Below are positions 42,727 through 52,615 of a stretch of 64,000 nt of DNA, one piece after another; positions within the stretch are counted from its first letter, which is position 1, and each line of letters starts with the position of its first letter. The stretch spans positions 1 to 64,000 of the forward strand of contig NZ_VITY01000016.1 of NCBI RefSeq assembly GCF_007993935.1. The letters run 5' to 3'. Origin of the DNA: Bradyrhizobium macuxiense. Its GTDB lineage: Bacteria; Pseudomonadota; Alphaproteobacteria; Rhizobiales; Xanthobacteraceae. Position numbers and translations under genes: made by a program. The notes beneath the pieces are model-generated. The model had not been told where the DNA came from. It saw only the letters and a program-made list of their open reading frames with translations, and made no database searches.

Positions 42727-43184
42727 TGTCGTTCTTCAACCAAGGGAATCGTACGTATTGTCAATTGATCGACCTGTCAGGTCGATCCATTCTCGGCAGG
42801 CTGTGGCCCGAGCTGATCCAGCATACTCCGGTCTCTCAAAGCTGTCCGAACTTCCGTGTGCGGCAGGATCTTGATCGTGAGCGACGAAGCTATCGATCAG
42901 CAAGGTCAGGGTTTCGGCAATCACCTGGCGGCCGAACGCTGGCATCACGCTGTCCTCAAGCTCAGGCTGGCTTCCGTTTCTACAAACCTTGGTATAGGTT
43001 TTGCAACCCGTTCTATATCGCCCGCTTACCTCAGTAGAATTGAGCCACTCGTCTGGTTATTTGTACCTTCGACGTCGAAGCTGGATCATTCGAGGGCAGT
43101 CGGTGGTCGGCACAAGGCCGCAATCTGACTTGATGCGTTTGATGGATCTTGTTGCGTGCCATTGAGGGGTGAGGACGGAGTAAA
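42727..43184. other. Intergenic stretch without a supported gene
   Basis: About 460 bp. One frame on each strand around 42740-42950 is open but without a start signal or recognisable family, possibly fossil coding DNA. A GTCAG..TTTCG sequence near 42903 was examined as a T3SS regulator (tts) box and rejected. Confidence 0.35.
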
Positions 43185-43850
43185 ATGGAAACACGTGAGC
43201 CCGCGTCCGCGTTGGAGGTCCATCAGCGTATTGTTTCGTTCCTTCAGAAGCCAGATCCTGTGATCTTGGACATTGGCAGCTACGACGGAACTGATTCGTT
43301 GCGCTTTCTTCAGCTTTGCCCAGAAGCTCATCTCTACTGCTTCGAACCGGATCCGCGGGCAATCGCTCGCTTTAAGAATAACATTGGTCTCTATCTCGAG
43401 AAGATTCGTCTATTCGAGATCGCGATCAGCGACAAGAATGGCAGGGTCGACTTTCATCCAAGCAACGGAGATGAAGAAGCAAAGGATTGGGCACTCTCTG
43501 GATCGATACGGCGACCAAAGAATCATCTTGCCGAGTATGATTGGGTTCGGTTCGATAGCCCGATATCGGTTGAAACGCGACGCCTGGACGACTGGTGCGC
43601 CGAGGCCAATCTGAACAAGATTGATTTGATCTGGATGGATGTGCAAGGAGCGGAGGCTGATGTCTTCGCTGGCGGCAGGCAGACCTTAAACAATACGCGC
43701 TTCATCTACACCGAATACAGCGACAAGGAGCTTTACGAAGGTCAGCTGACCCTTCAAGCCATGCTAAAGCTTCTACCATCATTCGAAGTGGTCGCCCAAT
43801 ATCCTCGCGCAGTTGAGGGTGATGTGTTGCTTAGGAACATGAGCCTTTAG
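43185..43850 (+). CDS. FkbM-family methyltransferase
   Basis: 221 aa; ATG 43185 has GGAG 5 bp upstream. PDPVILDIGSYDGTDSLRFL is the SAM-binding motif, and PEAHLYCFEPDPRAIARFKN and KIDLIWMDVQGAEADVFAGG are FkbM hallmarks. The family O-methylates sugars and small molecules, including rhizobial surface glycans and Nod factors; the substrate here is unknown. Its lower GC and lone position suggest lateral gain. The RND permease gene follows after about 110 bp. Confidence 0.85.
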   Translation: METREPASALEVHQRIVSFLQKPDPVILDIGSYDGTDSLRFLQLCPEAHLYCFEPDPRAIARFKNNIGLYLEKIRLFEIAISDKNGRVDFHPSNGDEEAKDWALSGSIRRPKNHLAEYDWVRFDSPISVETRRLDDWCAEANLNKIDLIWMDVQGAEADVFAGGRQTLNNTRFIYTEYSDKELYEGQLTLQAMLKLLPSFEVVAQYPRAVEGDVLLRNMSL

Positions 43851-43961
43851 AGCAGCCGATTCCGCTTCCCTCACGCTACAGGCCTTAGCCGCAGTCGCCG
43901 CATTGATGATAGAGCGCTGACTTGGCGAACTTGCGTCGGTCTATTGAATGCGAGCGCCGCG

Positions 43962-46900
43962 ATGGCATTTACCGATCTTTTCATCAAACGTCCGGTGTTG
44001 TCCATCGTCGTCAGTCTGCTGATCCTGCTGATTGGCCTTCGCGCGGCCGCCGTTCTGCCGATCCGGCAGTTTCCCAAGCTGTCGAATACAGTCGTCACTA
44101 TCACGACGTCTTATCCTGGCGCCTCTGCGGACATGATCCAGGGGTTCATCACCACCCCCCTGGAGCAGGCGGTCGCTTCGGCCGAGGGCGTCGACTACAT
44201 TACGTCCTCCTCGGTCCTCGGCACTTCGACGATCCAAGTCTACATCAAGCTCAATTTCGATTCCAACGAGGCGCTCACTGAAGTGCTCTCTAAGGTCAAC
44301 TCGGTCAAGTATCTGATCCCGAAGGAATCCAACGATCCTGTCGTCACGAAGTCGACCGGCCAGACGACCGCTGTCATGTATATCGCCTTCTCAAGCGAGG
44401 AACTGACGGCCAGCGCGATATCCGACTATCTCTCGCGCGTGGTGCAGCCGATTATGTCAACCGTAGATGGTGTCGCAGCGGCAGACATCCTGGGCGGCCA
44501 GACTTTTGCGATGCGGCTATGGCTCGATCCTGCAAGATTGGCGGGACACGGAGTGTCGCCAGCTGAGGTTTCGGCTGCAATCGTCGCCAACAACTTCCAG
44601 GCCGCGGCCGGTCAGGCCAAGGGCTATTTCATCCTTTCCGATATCACGGCCGACACTGATTTGCGAAGCGTCGAGGACTTCAAGCGCATGATCGTCAAAG
44701 CCAATGACGGCGGCTTTGTGCGCATGGAGGACATTGCGACGGTCGAGCTTGCCGCGCAGACCACGGACGTCAGCGTCGCCATGAATGGCGAGCACGCGAT
44801 CTTCATCGGCGTGCAGCCGAGCCCGCAAGGAAATCCGCTGAACGTCGTGCGAGGTGTTCGAGCGTTGTTTCCCGAACTCGAGCGCAATCTGCCGCCGTCG
44901 CTGAAGATGAAAGTGGCCTACGACTCCACCAAGTTCATTCAATCGTCGATCGATGAGGTGGAGAACACGCTCATTGAGGCCGTCGTGATCGTTGTACTGG
45001 TCATCTTCCTGTTCCTGGCTTCGCTGCGGTCGGTCATCATTCCCGTCGTCACCATTCCGCTGTCGCTTATCGGCGTCTGCAGCATGATGCTGGCGCTGGG
45101 ATTTTCATTCAATCTCCTGACCCTCCTCGCGATGGTGCTCGCGATCGGTCTCGTGGTGGACGACGCGATCGTCGTGGTGGAAAACATTCATCGCCATCTG
45201 GAAAAAGGCGCGCCGCCCATGCAGGCCGCTACGAAGGGCGCGCGCGAGATTGTCGGCCCCGTTGTCTCCATGACGATTACGCTGGCCGCCGTGTATGCGC
45301 CCATCGGCTTTCTCGGCGGCCTCACCGGTGCGCTGTTCCGCGAATTCGCACTTACGCTGGCGGGTTCGGTGATCGTGTCCGGCGTGATCGCTTTGACGCT
45401 GTCGCCGATGATGTGCTCGGTCTTCCTGAAGAGCGCTGAGGAGGGGCGCGTTGCAGCATTTGTGAATCGCGTGTTCGACGCCATGACACGCTGGTACGGC
45501 CGCAAGCTCGACCGCTCGCTCGACTATCGCCCGATTACCGGACTATTTGCGCTGACCATGCTGGGCCTCGTCGGCTTTCTCTACACGCATATTTCCAAGG
45601 AACTTGCACCTGAGGAAGACCAAGGCATCGTATTCGCAATATCCAAGGCGCCGAAATACGCGAACATCGACTACCTGGACCACTACGGCACCAAGCTCGA
45701 CAACGCGTTCCAGAAGTTTCCCGAGACCGACTTGCGCTTCGTGCTCAACGGCATTAGCGGTCCGCAAGGCGGCATGGCCGGCATGCTGCTCAAGCCTTGG
45801 TACGAGCGCAAGCGGTCATCGATCGCGTTAAAGCCGTTAGTCCAGGCCGAGTTGTCTAAAATCGAAGGCATCAACGCATTTGCTTTCAGCTTGCCGCCGC
45901 TTCCGGGTGGTTCGGGTGGCCTACCAGTGCAGATGGTGATCAACTCGACGCGTGGTTTCCAGTCCGTCTATGAGCAGATGTCGAAGCTGAAGGATGCGGC
46001 GCGCAAGAGCGGCCTGTTCATGGTCAGCGACTCCGACCTTGAATTCAACCAGCCGGTGGTACGAATCAAAGTCGATCGCTCCAAGGCTAACAACCTTGGC
46101 ATCACCATGCAGAATGTCGGTAGCGCGCTCGCGACCCTACTTGGCGGGAACTACGTCAATCGCTTCAATCTGCAGGGCCGCTCCTACCAGGTGATCCCGC
46201 AGGTGGCGCGCGAGAAACGCCTGACGCCGGAATCACTGGGCAGCTATTTTCTGAAGACTGCGACAGGCTCGATGCTGCCGCTGTCAACCGTAGTTTCCAT
46301 CGAGACAGGAACTGATCCGAACGTGCTCACCCACTACAACCAGCTCAATTCCGCAACCTTCCAGGCTGTACCGATGCCCGGCGTCACGATCGGTCAGGCT
46401 GTGGACTTCCTGGACGGGGAGGCAAAGAAACTACCCGCAGGCTTCAGCCACGACTTCCTTGCCGACGCCCGCCAATATGTGCAGGAGGGCAATCAACTCG
46501 CCATCACCTTTGCATTTGCACTCATCATCATTTTCCTGGTGCTTGCGGCGCAGTTCGAAAGTCTGCGCGATCCCCTCATCATCATGATCAGCGTACCGAT
46601 GGCAATCGTTGGCGCCTTGATTCCGCTATTCTTTGGTGCTGCGACCATGAACATTTACACCCAGGTCGGCCTGCTGACACTGGTCGGGCTGATTGCCAAG
46701 CACGGTATCCTGATGGTCGAGTTCGCTAATGAGCTGCAGCTCAAGGAGAGACTCGATCGCCGCGCGGCCATCGAGATGGCAGCGCGCGTCCGACTTCGTC
46801 CAATCTTGATGACCACAGCGGCGATGGTGATGGGCCTCTTACCCTTGTTGACCGCAACCGGGGCTGGCGCCGCGAGCCGCTTCTCGATCGGGCTCGTGCT

Positions 46901-47066
46901 CGTCGCGGGCATGTCGATCGGCACGCTGTTCACGCTCTTCGTGCTGCCGGCGGTCTATGTCGCGATCGCGTCCGATCATCGCGCCGACGCGAGTGTCGAC
47001 CACGCCAAGAGCGCCGCCGAACTCGACCTCACCGGGGCAGCCGATGCCCATCTGGCCAATCGATGA
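43962..47066 (+). CDS. RND-type multidrug/export permease without its partner genes
   Basis: 1034 aa from ATG 43962 (a TTG 18 bp earlier is possible). FTDLFIKRPVLSIVVSLLIL is the classic start. Helix 4 has the proton-relay pair in LAIGLVVDDAIVVVENIHRH, and the late motif GLIAKHGILMVEFANE is present. Twelve helices and two large periplasmic loops are complete, as in HAE1 pumps and the rhizobial NolG type. There is no membrane-fusion protein or outer-membrane factor gene beside it, so it must borrow partners or is a survivor of a split operon. There is no good ribosome-binding site, in line with a lost 5' part. Confidence 0.85.
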   Translation: MAFTDLFIKRPVLSIVVSLLILLIGLRAAAVLPIRQFPKLSNTVVTITTSYPGASADMIQGFITTPLEQAVASAEGVDYITSSSVLGTSTIQVYIKLNFDSNEALTEVLSKVNSVKYLIPKESNDPVVTKSTGQTTAVMYIAFSSEELTASAISDYLSRVVQPIMSTVDGVAAADILGGQTFAMRLWLDPARLAGHGVSPAEVSAAIVANNFQAAAGQAKGYFILSDITADTDLRSVEDFKRMIVKANDGGFVRMEDIATVELAAQTTDVSVAMNGEHAIFIGVQPSPQGNPLNVVRGVRALFPELERNLPPSLKMKVAYDSTKFIQSSIDEVENTLIEAVVIVVLVIFLFLASLRSVIIPVVTIPLSLIGVCSMMLALGFSFNLLTLLAMVLAIGLVVDDAIVVVENIHRHLEKGAPPMQAATKGAREIVGPVVSMTITLAAVYAPIGFLGGLTGALFREFALTLAGSVIVSGVIALTLSPMMCSVFLKSAEEGRVAAFVNRVFDAMTRWYGRKLDRSLDYRPITGLFALTMLGLVGFLYTHISKELAPEEDQGIVFAISKAPKYANIDYLDHYGTKLDNAFQKFPETDLRFVLNGISGPQGGMAGMLLKPWYERKRSSIALKPLVQAELSKIEGINAFAFSLPPLPGGSGGLPVQMVINSTRGFQSVYEQMSKLKDAARKSGLFMVSDSDLEFNQPVVRIKVDRSKANNLGITMQNVGSALATLLGGNYVNRFNLQGRSYQVIPQVAREKRLTPESLGSYFLKTATGSMLPLSTVVSIETGTDPNVLTHYNQLNSATFQAVPMPGVTIGQAVDFLDGEAKKLPAGFSHDFLADARQYVQEGNQLAITFAFALIIIFLVLAAQFESLRDPLIIMISVPMAIVGALIPLFFGAATMNIYTQVGLLTLVGLIAKHGILMVEFANELQLKERLDRRAAIEMAARVRLRPILMTTAAMVMGLLPLLTATGAGAASRFSIGLVLVAGMSIGTLFTLFVLPAVYVAIASDHRADASVDHAKSAAELDLTGAADAHLANR

Positions 47067-47247
47067 CGCTGACACTACAAGCGCAGCAGCCGCGGACAGC
47101 TCTTCCTGTTCGCCCGCGCCACGAATTGCTACCGCCAGTGCGACCCGGGGTCGCTCGATTGCTGCGCTAGAGCGATCAAGTCACCAAGGTTACGAGCAGA
47201 ACTCCTACTAGCCGGCCAGACTGAACCAGCGGCTGCAGTGCGCGCGA

Positions 47248-47904
47248 TCATATCCTGGGCCGCGGCTCGGATGCGTCCTTCAAAAGAGTTGTTGCCAACG
47301 CTTCGTGGGCGTCGATCCTCCTGCTTGCGAAGGCGTTTGCGATTTGCAAGAAGCTCATCAGCAGCATGGACCCATGTTGGGTCAATATCGATTCCGGATG
47401 AAACTGTACGCCATAGGTTGGCTGATAGCGATGGGCGAGGGCCATGATCTCGGTTTCGTCGGAACGTGCCGTTACCTCGAGATGTTGCCTGGATGCTTCA
47501 TCCAGCTCGACAACGAGCGAATGGTAGCGACCGACGCAAAGTGGGGACGGGAGTTGGCTGAACAGCCCTCGGCCGTCATGCGTTACGCAGGAGGACCGAC
47601 CATGCATAGGACGACGAGCGCGCACCACGCGTCCGCCGAAGACGCTCCCTATACACTGATGTCCAAGGCAAATGCCGAGAATTGGGACGCGACCTGAAAG
47701 TTCGCGCACCACAGCGGTCGATATCCCAGCCTCCATTGGCGTGCAGGGACCGGGCGAAATGACCACTGCGCACGGCCTGAGGGCGACAATGTCGGTAAGG
47801 CTGAGCGCATCGTTCCGGATTACCTCCGTTGCTTCACCAAGCTTACGGAAATAGCGGGCGATATTGAAGACGAACGAATCGTAATTGTCGATGATAACAA
47901 TCAA
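47248..47904 (-). CDS. pabA: Aminodeoxychorismate synthase glutaminase subunit (PabA)
   Basis: 218 aa. IIDNYDSFVFNIARYF at the start, catalytic Cys in ILGICLGHQCIGSVFGG (about residue 79) and GVQFHPESILTQHG with the His-Glu pair. It frees ammonia from glutamine for PabB. The start overlaps the pabB stop by 4 bp (ATGA). The TrpG and PabA subunits are alike; the PabB partner decides the name. Confidence 0.85.
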   Translation of the reverse strand: MIVIIDNYDSFVFNIARYFRKLGEATEVIRNDALSLTDIVALRPCAVVISPGPCTPMEAGISTAVVRELSGRVPILGICLGHQCIGSVFGGRVVRARRPMHGRSSCVTHDGRGLFSQLPSPLCVGRYHSLVVELDEASRQHLEVTARSDETEIMALAHRYQPTYGVQFHPESILTQHGSMLLMSFLQIANAFASRRIDAHEALATTLLKDASEPRPRI

Positions 47905-49295
47905 AATGCACCGGGTGTTGTGCCCTGAAAGGCCTCAAAGATTCGCTGTGCCTTGGCGAGCGTCTCCTCGTATTCGGCCTCTGGATCCGACATCGCCGTT
48001 ACCCCGCCACCAGCATGAAACACAGCCAGATCATGATCGATCGTTACAGTGCGGATCGCGATGTTTGTATCCATGTGCCCGTTGAAGCCGATGAAGCCGA
48101 TCGCCCCACAATAGACCTCTCGCGCTACCTGCTCGATGTCCGCGATGATTTTCATCGCTTGCACTTTTGGAGCGCCGGTCACGGAGCCGCCCGGAAAGCA
48201 GGCACGAAGCAGACTAACCGCGTCCTTGCCTGCCGCAAGTTCGCCCCCCACGATCGAGACGAGATGATGCACTGAAGCGTACGATTCGAGGTCGCACAGC
48301 GCTGGAACCTCGACCGAATCCGCAGTGCAAACGCGCGACAAATCGTTGCGCAGGAGGTCGACGATCATAATGTTCTCGGCACGGTCTTTTTCGGATGCAA
48401 GGAGGATTTCAGCGCGGCGCTGATCTTCTTTCGAGTCGGCGGAGCGCGCGATCGTGCCCTTGATGGGACGCGTTTCAACCTGTCGTCCATCAAATTGCAG
48501 GAATCGCTCCGGGGAGCTCGACGCAATGGTCAGTTCGCCATAGCGCAGGAGGGCTGCAAAGGGCGCCGGGTTCAATGACCGCAGCTGGCAGTAGAAGGTG
48601 AGGGGGTCGAACAGGGGCGACACCCTGGCATTGAAGCGTTGCGCAATGTTCGCCTGGAATACGTCGCCGGCTAGAATCAGCTCGACGACGCGCTGGACCG
48701 CCGCAATGTAGCTTTCACGGCTGAAGTTCGAATGCCATGCGCCCGCCGTGCCAGGGAGTATAATTCGGGGAGACTTTGGCCTGGCAAGCAGTGCCGCAAA
48801 CTCGTCGGCGCGACGACGCGCGCGCTCGGTTCGTCGAGCGGGGTCTTGCTCCGGCCATCCGGTGGAGACGATCCAGCACCTGTTGTGGTGGTGGTCGAAG
48901 CTGACGACCACGTCGTAGAAATGCAGAACCGACTGGGGCAAACGCTGACCGGGATCTGCCGGCGCCGGCAATCGTTCCAATGTCCTGTTCAGATCGTAGG
49001 CAAAAAAGCCGGCCGCACCTCCCTGGAAGGGCGGCAGATCGGGGCGATGCTCTTCTCGGTATCTGGCGAGAAGGGTGCGAAGCACTTCCCACGGGTCACC
49101 CTTAAGGGTCTCTCCATTCCAACTTGCCTGTCCATCGGTGACCAAATAGGTGCTGAACGGTTCGCAGGCCAGATATGAATAACGCCCAAGTGCCTCATGC
49201 CGCGCCGCGCTATCAAGAAAGGCAAGGTGTGGCCGCTGCGCAAGAGATCGCAGCGCCTTGATAGGCTCGATCCACTGCAATTCGCGGACGTCCAT
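47901..49295 (-). CDS. pabB: Aminodeoxychorismate synthase component I (PabB)
   Basis: 464 aa from ATG 49295 (GTG 49310 possible). The chorismate-binding domain has VETRPIKGTIARS, where Lys in PIKGT is the residue that marks PabB and differs from the PIAGT of anthranilate synthase. It also has IMIVDLLRNDLSRV, FPGGSVTGAPKVQAM and the GAIGFIGFNGHMD end motif. With PabA it makes 4-amino-4-deoxychorismate for folate. The pair pabB-pabA is compact and probably co-transcribed from upstream of the small Dabb gene or its own promoter. Confidence 0.88.
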   Translation of the reverse strand: MDVRELQWIEPIKALRSLAQRPHLAFLDSAARHEALGRYSYLACEPFSTYLVTDGQASWNGETLKGDPWEVLRTLLARYREEHRPDLPPFQGGAAGFFAYDLNRTLERLPAPADPGQRLPQSVLHFYDVVVSFDHHHNRCWIVSTGWPEQDPARRTERARRRADEFAALLARPKSPRIILPGTAGAWHSNFSRESYIAAVQRVVELILAGDVFQANIAQRFNARVSPLFDPLTFYCQLRSLNPAPFAALLRYGELTIASSSPERFLQFDGRQVETRPIKGTIARSADSKEDQRRAEILLASEKDRAENIMIVDLLRNDLSRVCTADSVEVPALCDLESYASVHHLVSIVGGELAAGKDAVSLLRACFPGGSVTGAPKVQAMKIIADIEQVAREVYCGAIGFIGFNGHMDTNIAIRTVTIDHDLAVFHAGGGVTAMSDPEAEYEETLAKAQRIFEAFQGTTPGAF

Positions 49296-49409
49296 AATGC
49301 TACCGATCACCGACGGCTGGCAGACTCTGAGGCTCGAACCGATCGTGATCGCGTCCCGAGAAAAGCCAGGTTTCGTCCGAAGCGTACGAACCCTCGGCTG
49401 ATCATCAAA

Positions 49410-49769
49410 TCAGTGCGTGCCAGCCGGTCGGCTGCGCCGAGCAATTTGACTTAGCCCTGCTGTTCCAGCGAAATGCACGTCCGTTGATAGTTCGTAATCA
49501 GCGGCAAAACGCAACTCCCGAAGTGGTCGTACGCACCGGATCGCTTCCAGATATAGATCGTGCGCTTTGTACGCTGCGAGATCCCGCTCGCTGTCGAATT
49601 CACCATAGACAACGACATCGATATCGTTGCCGAGTTGATCGCTCTTGCGGTTACGTGCAATTTCGAGTCGGCGTGCATGTGGAATTGTAGTTAGAACCGA
49701 TAGACCTTCGATGATTTGGTCGATATCGGCCTTATCCTTGGCCGTGAAGAACACGATGTGACGGATCAT
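49410..49769 (-). CDS. Dabb (stress-responsive alpha/beta-barrel) protein
   Basis: 119 aa from ATG 49769. MIRHIVFFTAKDKADIDQII, then VVVYGEFDSERDLAAYKAHD and LYLEAIRCVRPLRELR is a complete Dabb domain of about 100 residues. Related domains are small dimeric enzymes or ligand binders. It precedes pabB on the same strand with a 114-bp gap, so it may belong to that transcript. The substrate is unknown. Confidence 0.8.
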   Translation of the reverse strand: MIRHIVFFTAKDKADIDQIIEGLSVLTTIPHARRLEIARNRKSDQLGNDIDVVVYGEFDSERDLAAYKAHDLYLEAIRCVRPLRELRFAADYELSTDVHFAGTAGLSQIARRSRPAGTH

Positions 49770-50513
49770 GATGCCCGAAAAGATGACGCTGCAAGTCGGC
49801 CGCATCCTTAGCTCGGGATCAAGCTCAACGCAATGCTGGCGCTGCCGCCTTGCGTCAGAAGCGTTTGACCCTCGTCTCGTAGCTGGAGCCTGCGACAGAA
49901 GCTCGCAAGAAACTTCTTCTTGATCAGGCATGGGAATTGCCTGGCGCCAAATGGTCTGAATGTGGCGCGCGAGCAGGTGACAGGCTGGATCGACGTTGCG
50001 CGCTCGTCCTTTCGACAGCACCAAAGAGTGCACTCAACGCATCAAAGGTGGTTCGTGGCCGCTTGTGGTACGCATCGTACTGTTCTGAGGCCCTTAGGAC
50101 ACACCTTTCGAGCGCGTGCGCAGATCGGTCCGGTTCGTACGGCGATGGCACGCCTACGGCGAGCTAAATCTGTCAAACAACTATTGCGTTTGACGAAATG
50201 GTCCTCGCTGCGAGGTTCGATGGTCAACGTTAGGTTCACATTCGAGGTATGTCGAGAAAGGTTTGACTGCGAAGGGATCATTCCGGAACAGTTGAGTGGC
50301 CGTCGTTGAGGTAAAACGATTGGAGAGCGACTGTGAAATAACGAAGAGCCCTCTGCTCGGCTTTTGGCGGTAGACACTGATCGCTCCAGGTGGAGCGTAG
50401 TCTGCCGATATCCTCGCCAAGACCTGGGGACGGCGCTTCTGGCGAATTTCAATGACACTCAATGTCGTCGAGGATGACGTCTATGCTCGACGTTCTGGTC
50501 GAGGAGATAAGAG
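49770..50513. other. Intergenic region between the pab and bio genes
   Basis: About 740 bp between divergent transcription units, room for two promoters. Open frames on both strands lack domain content. No terminator, operator or sigma-54 site was recognised; no BirA-type operator was seen before bioD. Confidence 0.4.
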
Positions 50514-51161
50514 GTGAAGGTGAGGCTGCAGCAGATCGTGGTGACTGGCACGGATACCGGAATTGGAAAGACGGTTTTCTGCGCGGGGCTCACCAATCTC
50601 CTCGGCGCGAGCTACTGGAAACCGATTCAGGCGGGCCTCGAAGGAGAGACCGACACCGAGGTTGTTGCACGGCTCGGCAGTCTCACGTCCGATCGCATCG
50701 TGCCGGAGCTTTACCGCCTGCGAACCCCCACTTCGCCCCATTACTCCGCCGAAATCGATGAAGTTCGCATCGACACGGATTCGCTCGATGTGCCTGACAC
50801 CGGGGAGCGGCCGCTTGTGATCGAGGGTACCGGCGGGCTGATGGTGCCGCTGAGTGGCGGCGCATTTTACATCGACATCTTCGAGCGATGGCGGCTTCCA
50901 ATCGTGCTTTGCGCGAGCACTGCGCTGGGAACGATTAACCACTCGCTGCTCTCAATAGAGGCTCTCCGAAAGCGTAACGTCGACATTCTCGGAATAGCTT
51001 TCGTTGGTGAAAAGAACCCGGAAGCTGTGAGGGCAGTTTGCGAGATGGGCCGGGTGCGTTGGTTAGGGCGCTTGCCCTGGATTGCTCCTCTGTCGTCAGA
51101 CACGCTGCAGGCCGCGTTCAACGCCTCATTCTGTCGAGATGATTTCAAGCCATGGGGCTAA
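50514..51161 (+). CDS. bioD: Dethiobiotin synthetase
   Basis: 215 aa from GTG 50514. VVTGTDTGIGKTVFCAGL is the P-loop, YWKPIQAGLEGETDT the substrate Lys segment, and VIEGTGGLMVPLSGG the second nucleotide motif. It closes the ureido ring of dethiobiotin using ATP and CO2. Its last 10 bases overlap bioA. bioB and bioF are not in the window. Confidence 0.9.
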   Translation: MKVRLQQIVVTGTDTGIGKTVFCAGLTNLLGASYWKPIQAGLEGETDTEVVARLGSLTSDRIVPELYRLRTPTSPHYSAEIDEVRIDTDSLDVPDTGERPLVIEGTGGLMVPLSGGAFYIDIFERWRLPIVLCASTALGTINHSLLSIEALRKRNVDILGIAFVGEKNPEAVRAVCEMGRVRWLGRLPWIAPLSSDTLQAAFNASFCRDDFKPWG

Positions 51162-52417
51162 AGAAGAGGTCGCCGATCTGGCATCCGTTCACGCAACACG
51201 CGCTTCAAGACGAGATGATCAAGATCGTGCGCGGTGATGGAGCTTATCTTTACACCTCAGATGGGCACCGCATCGTAGATGCAATCTCCTCCTGGTGGGT
51301 CGTAACCCATGGCCATTGCCATCCGCATATCGTCAGCGCGATTCAGGAGCAAGCTGGCAAGCTCAACCAGATCATCTTTGCCGGGTACTCCCATGATCCG
51401 GCCGAGGAGGTTGCGGCGCTGCTGTTGAAACTCGCGCCGCGCGGCCTCGACCATGTCTTCTTCTCCGACGGTGGTTCAGGCAGTGTGGAAGTCGCCTTGA
51501 AAATGGCGCTCGGCTATTGGCATAATATTGGCAAGCAGCGCATACGCATTGTCGTGATGCAACATTCCTATCACGGCGACACGGTTGGGGCGATGTCGGT
51601 TGGCGCCCGCGGCGTATTCAACGTGGCCTACGGGCCTCTACTGTTCGACGTGACCTCGGTTCCGTTCCCAGCAAGTGGTCGTGAACAGGCGACTCTCGAT
51701 GCGCTCGAGTCCGTATGTCGAAACGAAATTCCTGCAGCCTTTATCGTCGAGCCTCTCGTGTTGGGGGCGGGCGGCATGTTGATGTACCCCGCCTGGGTGC
51801 TCAAGGAGATGAAACGGATCTGCGAAGCATCTGAGGTTCTGTTCATCGCCGATGAGGTTATGACCGGTTGGGGCCGCACCGGATCTTTATTCGCCTGCGA
51901 GCAGGCCGACATCACGCCAGATATCGTTTGCTATTCGAAGGGAATCACCGGCGGTGCGCTTCCACTCGCGGTGACACTTTGCCGCGGCGACATTTTTGAC
52001 GCGCACTATTCGAAAGATCGTACGCGTACCTTCTTTCATTCGAGTTCATATGCCGCGAATCCGGTAGCCTGCGCTGCAGCAAAGGCCAACCTGGATCTTT
52101 GGCAGGATAGCGCATCTCGTGATCGCTTGGCATCGGTCGCCACGATGCAGGAGCAAGCGATTGAGCCATTCCGCACTGATCCGCGCTTTGCAAACGTCCG
52201 CCGGACCGGGACCATCACAGCACTCGATCTGGGGGCGGGGGATACGGGCTATCTCGCGACCATCGGTCCGAAGCTTCAGGCCTTCTTCGAGGCGCGAAAT
52301 CTGCTGCTGCGCCCGCTTGGTAACACCATCTACGTGATGCCGCCGTACTGCATTGCGGCATCAGACCTCGACGACATCTACACCGGCATTCGCGAAGCAG
52401 CCGATGCGTTGATTTGA
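51152..52417 (+). CDS. bioA: 7,8-diaminononanoate synthase (BioA)
   Basis: 421 aa class III aminotransferase. IWHPFTQHALQDEMIKIVRG is the BioA start, SSWWVVTHGHCHP the substrate Trp pair, ADEVMTGWGRTGSLFACEQA the PLP Asp, and CYSKGITGGALPLAV the Schiff-base Lys (about residue 272). It acts directly before BioD in biotin synthesis. Overlap with bioD shows translational coupling. Confidence 0.93.
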   Translation: MGLKKRSPIWHPFTQHALQDEMIKIVRGDGAYLYTSDGHRIVDAISSWWVVTHGHCHPHIVSAIQEQAGKLNQIIFAGYSHDPAEEVAALLLKLAPRGLDHVFFSDGGSGSVEVALKMALGYWHNIGKQRIRIVVMQHSYHGDTVGAMSVGARGVFNVAYGPLLFDVTSVPFPASGREQATLDALESVCRNEIPAAFIVEPLVLGAGGMLMYPAWVLKEMKRICEASEVLFIADEVMTGWGRTGSLFACEQADITPDIVCYSKGITGGALPLAVTLCRGDIFDAHYSKDRTRTFFHSSSYAANPVACAAAKANLDLWQDSASRDRLASVATMQEQAIEPFRTDPRFANVRRTGTITALDLGAGDTGYLATIGPKLQAFFEARNLLLRPLGNTIYVMPPYCIAASDLDDIYTGIREAADALI

Positions 52418-52615
52418 GGACGCCCAGCGCGTCGCGACATGGGCTCTCGCAACTCCGGCGATCGTGGGATGATGACATTTTCGAATCCTCATCTCGGCAC
52501 CCGGTAAGCGTTCTGCGCCCGACCGCATGCGTCTGGACGGCGACGATCTCCAGGTGCGCCATTGCGGTCGTGAGACGATTATGCTCGGCGGCGGATCCGC
52601 AGCGCCTTTGCTGCG

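Noticed and set aside
42900..42925. tts-box-like GTCAG...TTTCG sequence
   Set aside because: Only about 10 of 17 consensus positions match, and no type III secretion gene follows.
47063..47170. 35-codon frame overlapping the RND permease stop (ATGA)
   Set aside because: Arg/Pro-rich product without resemblance to a fusion or outer-membrane protein; probably fortuitous.
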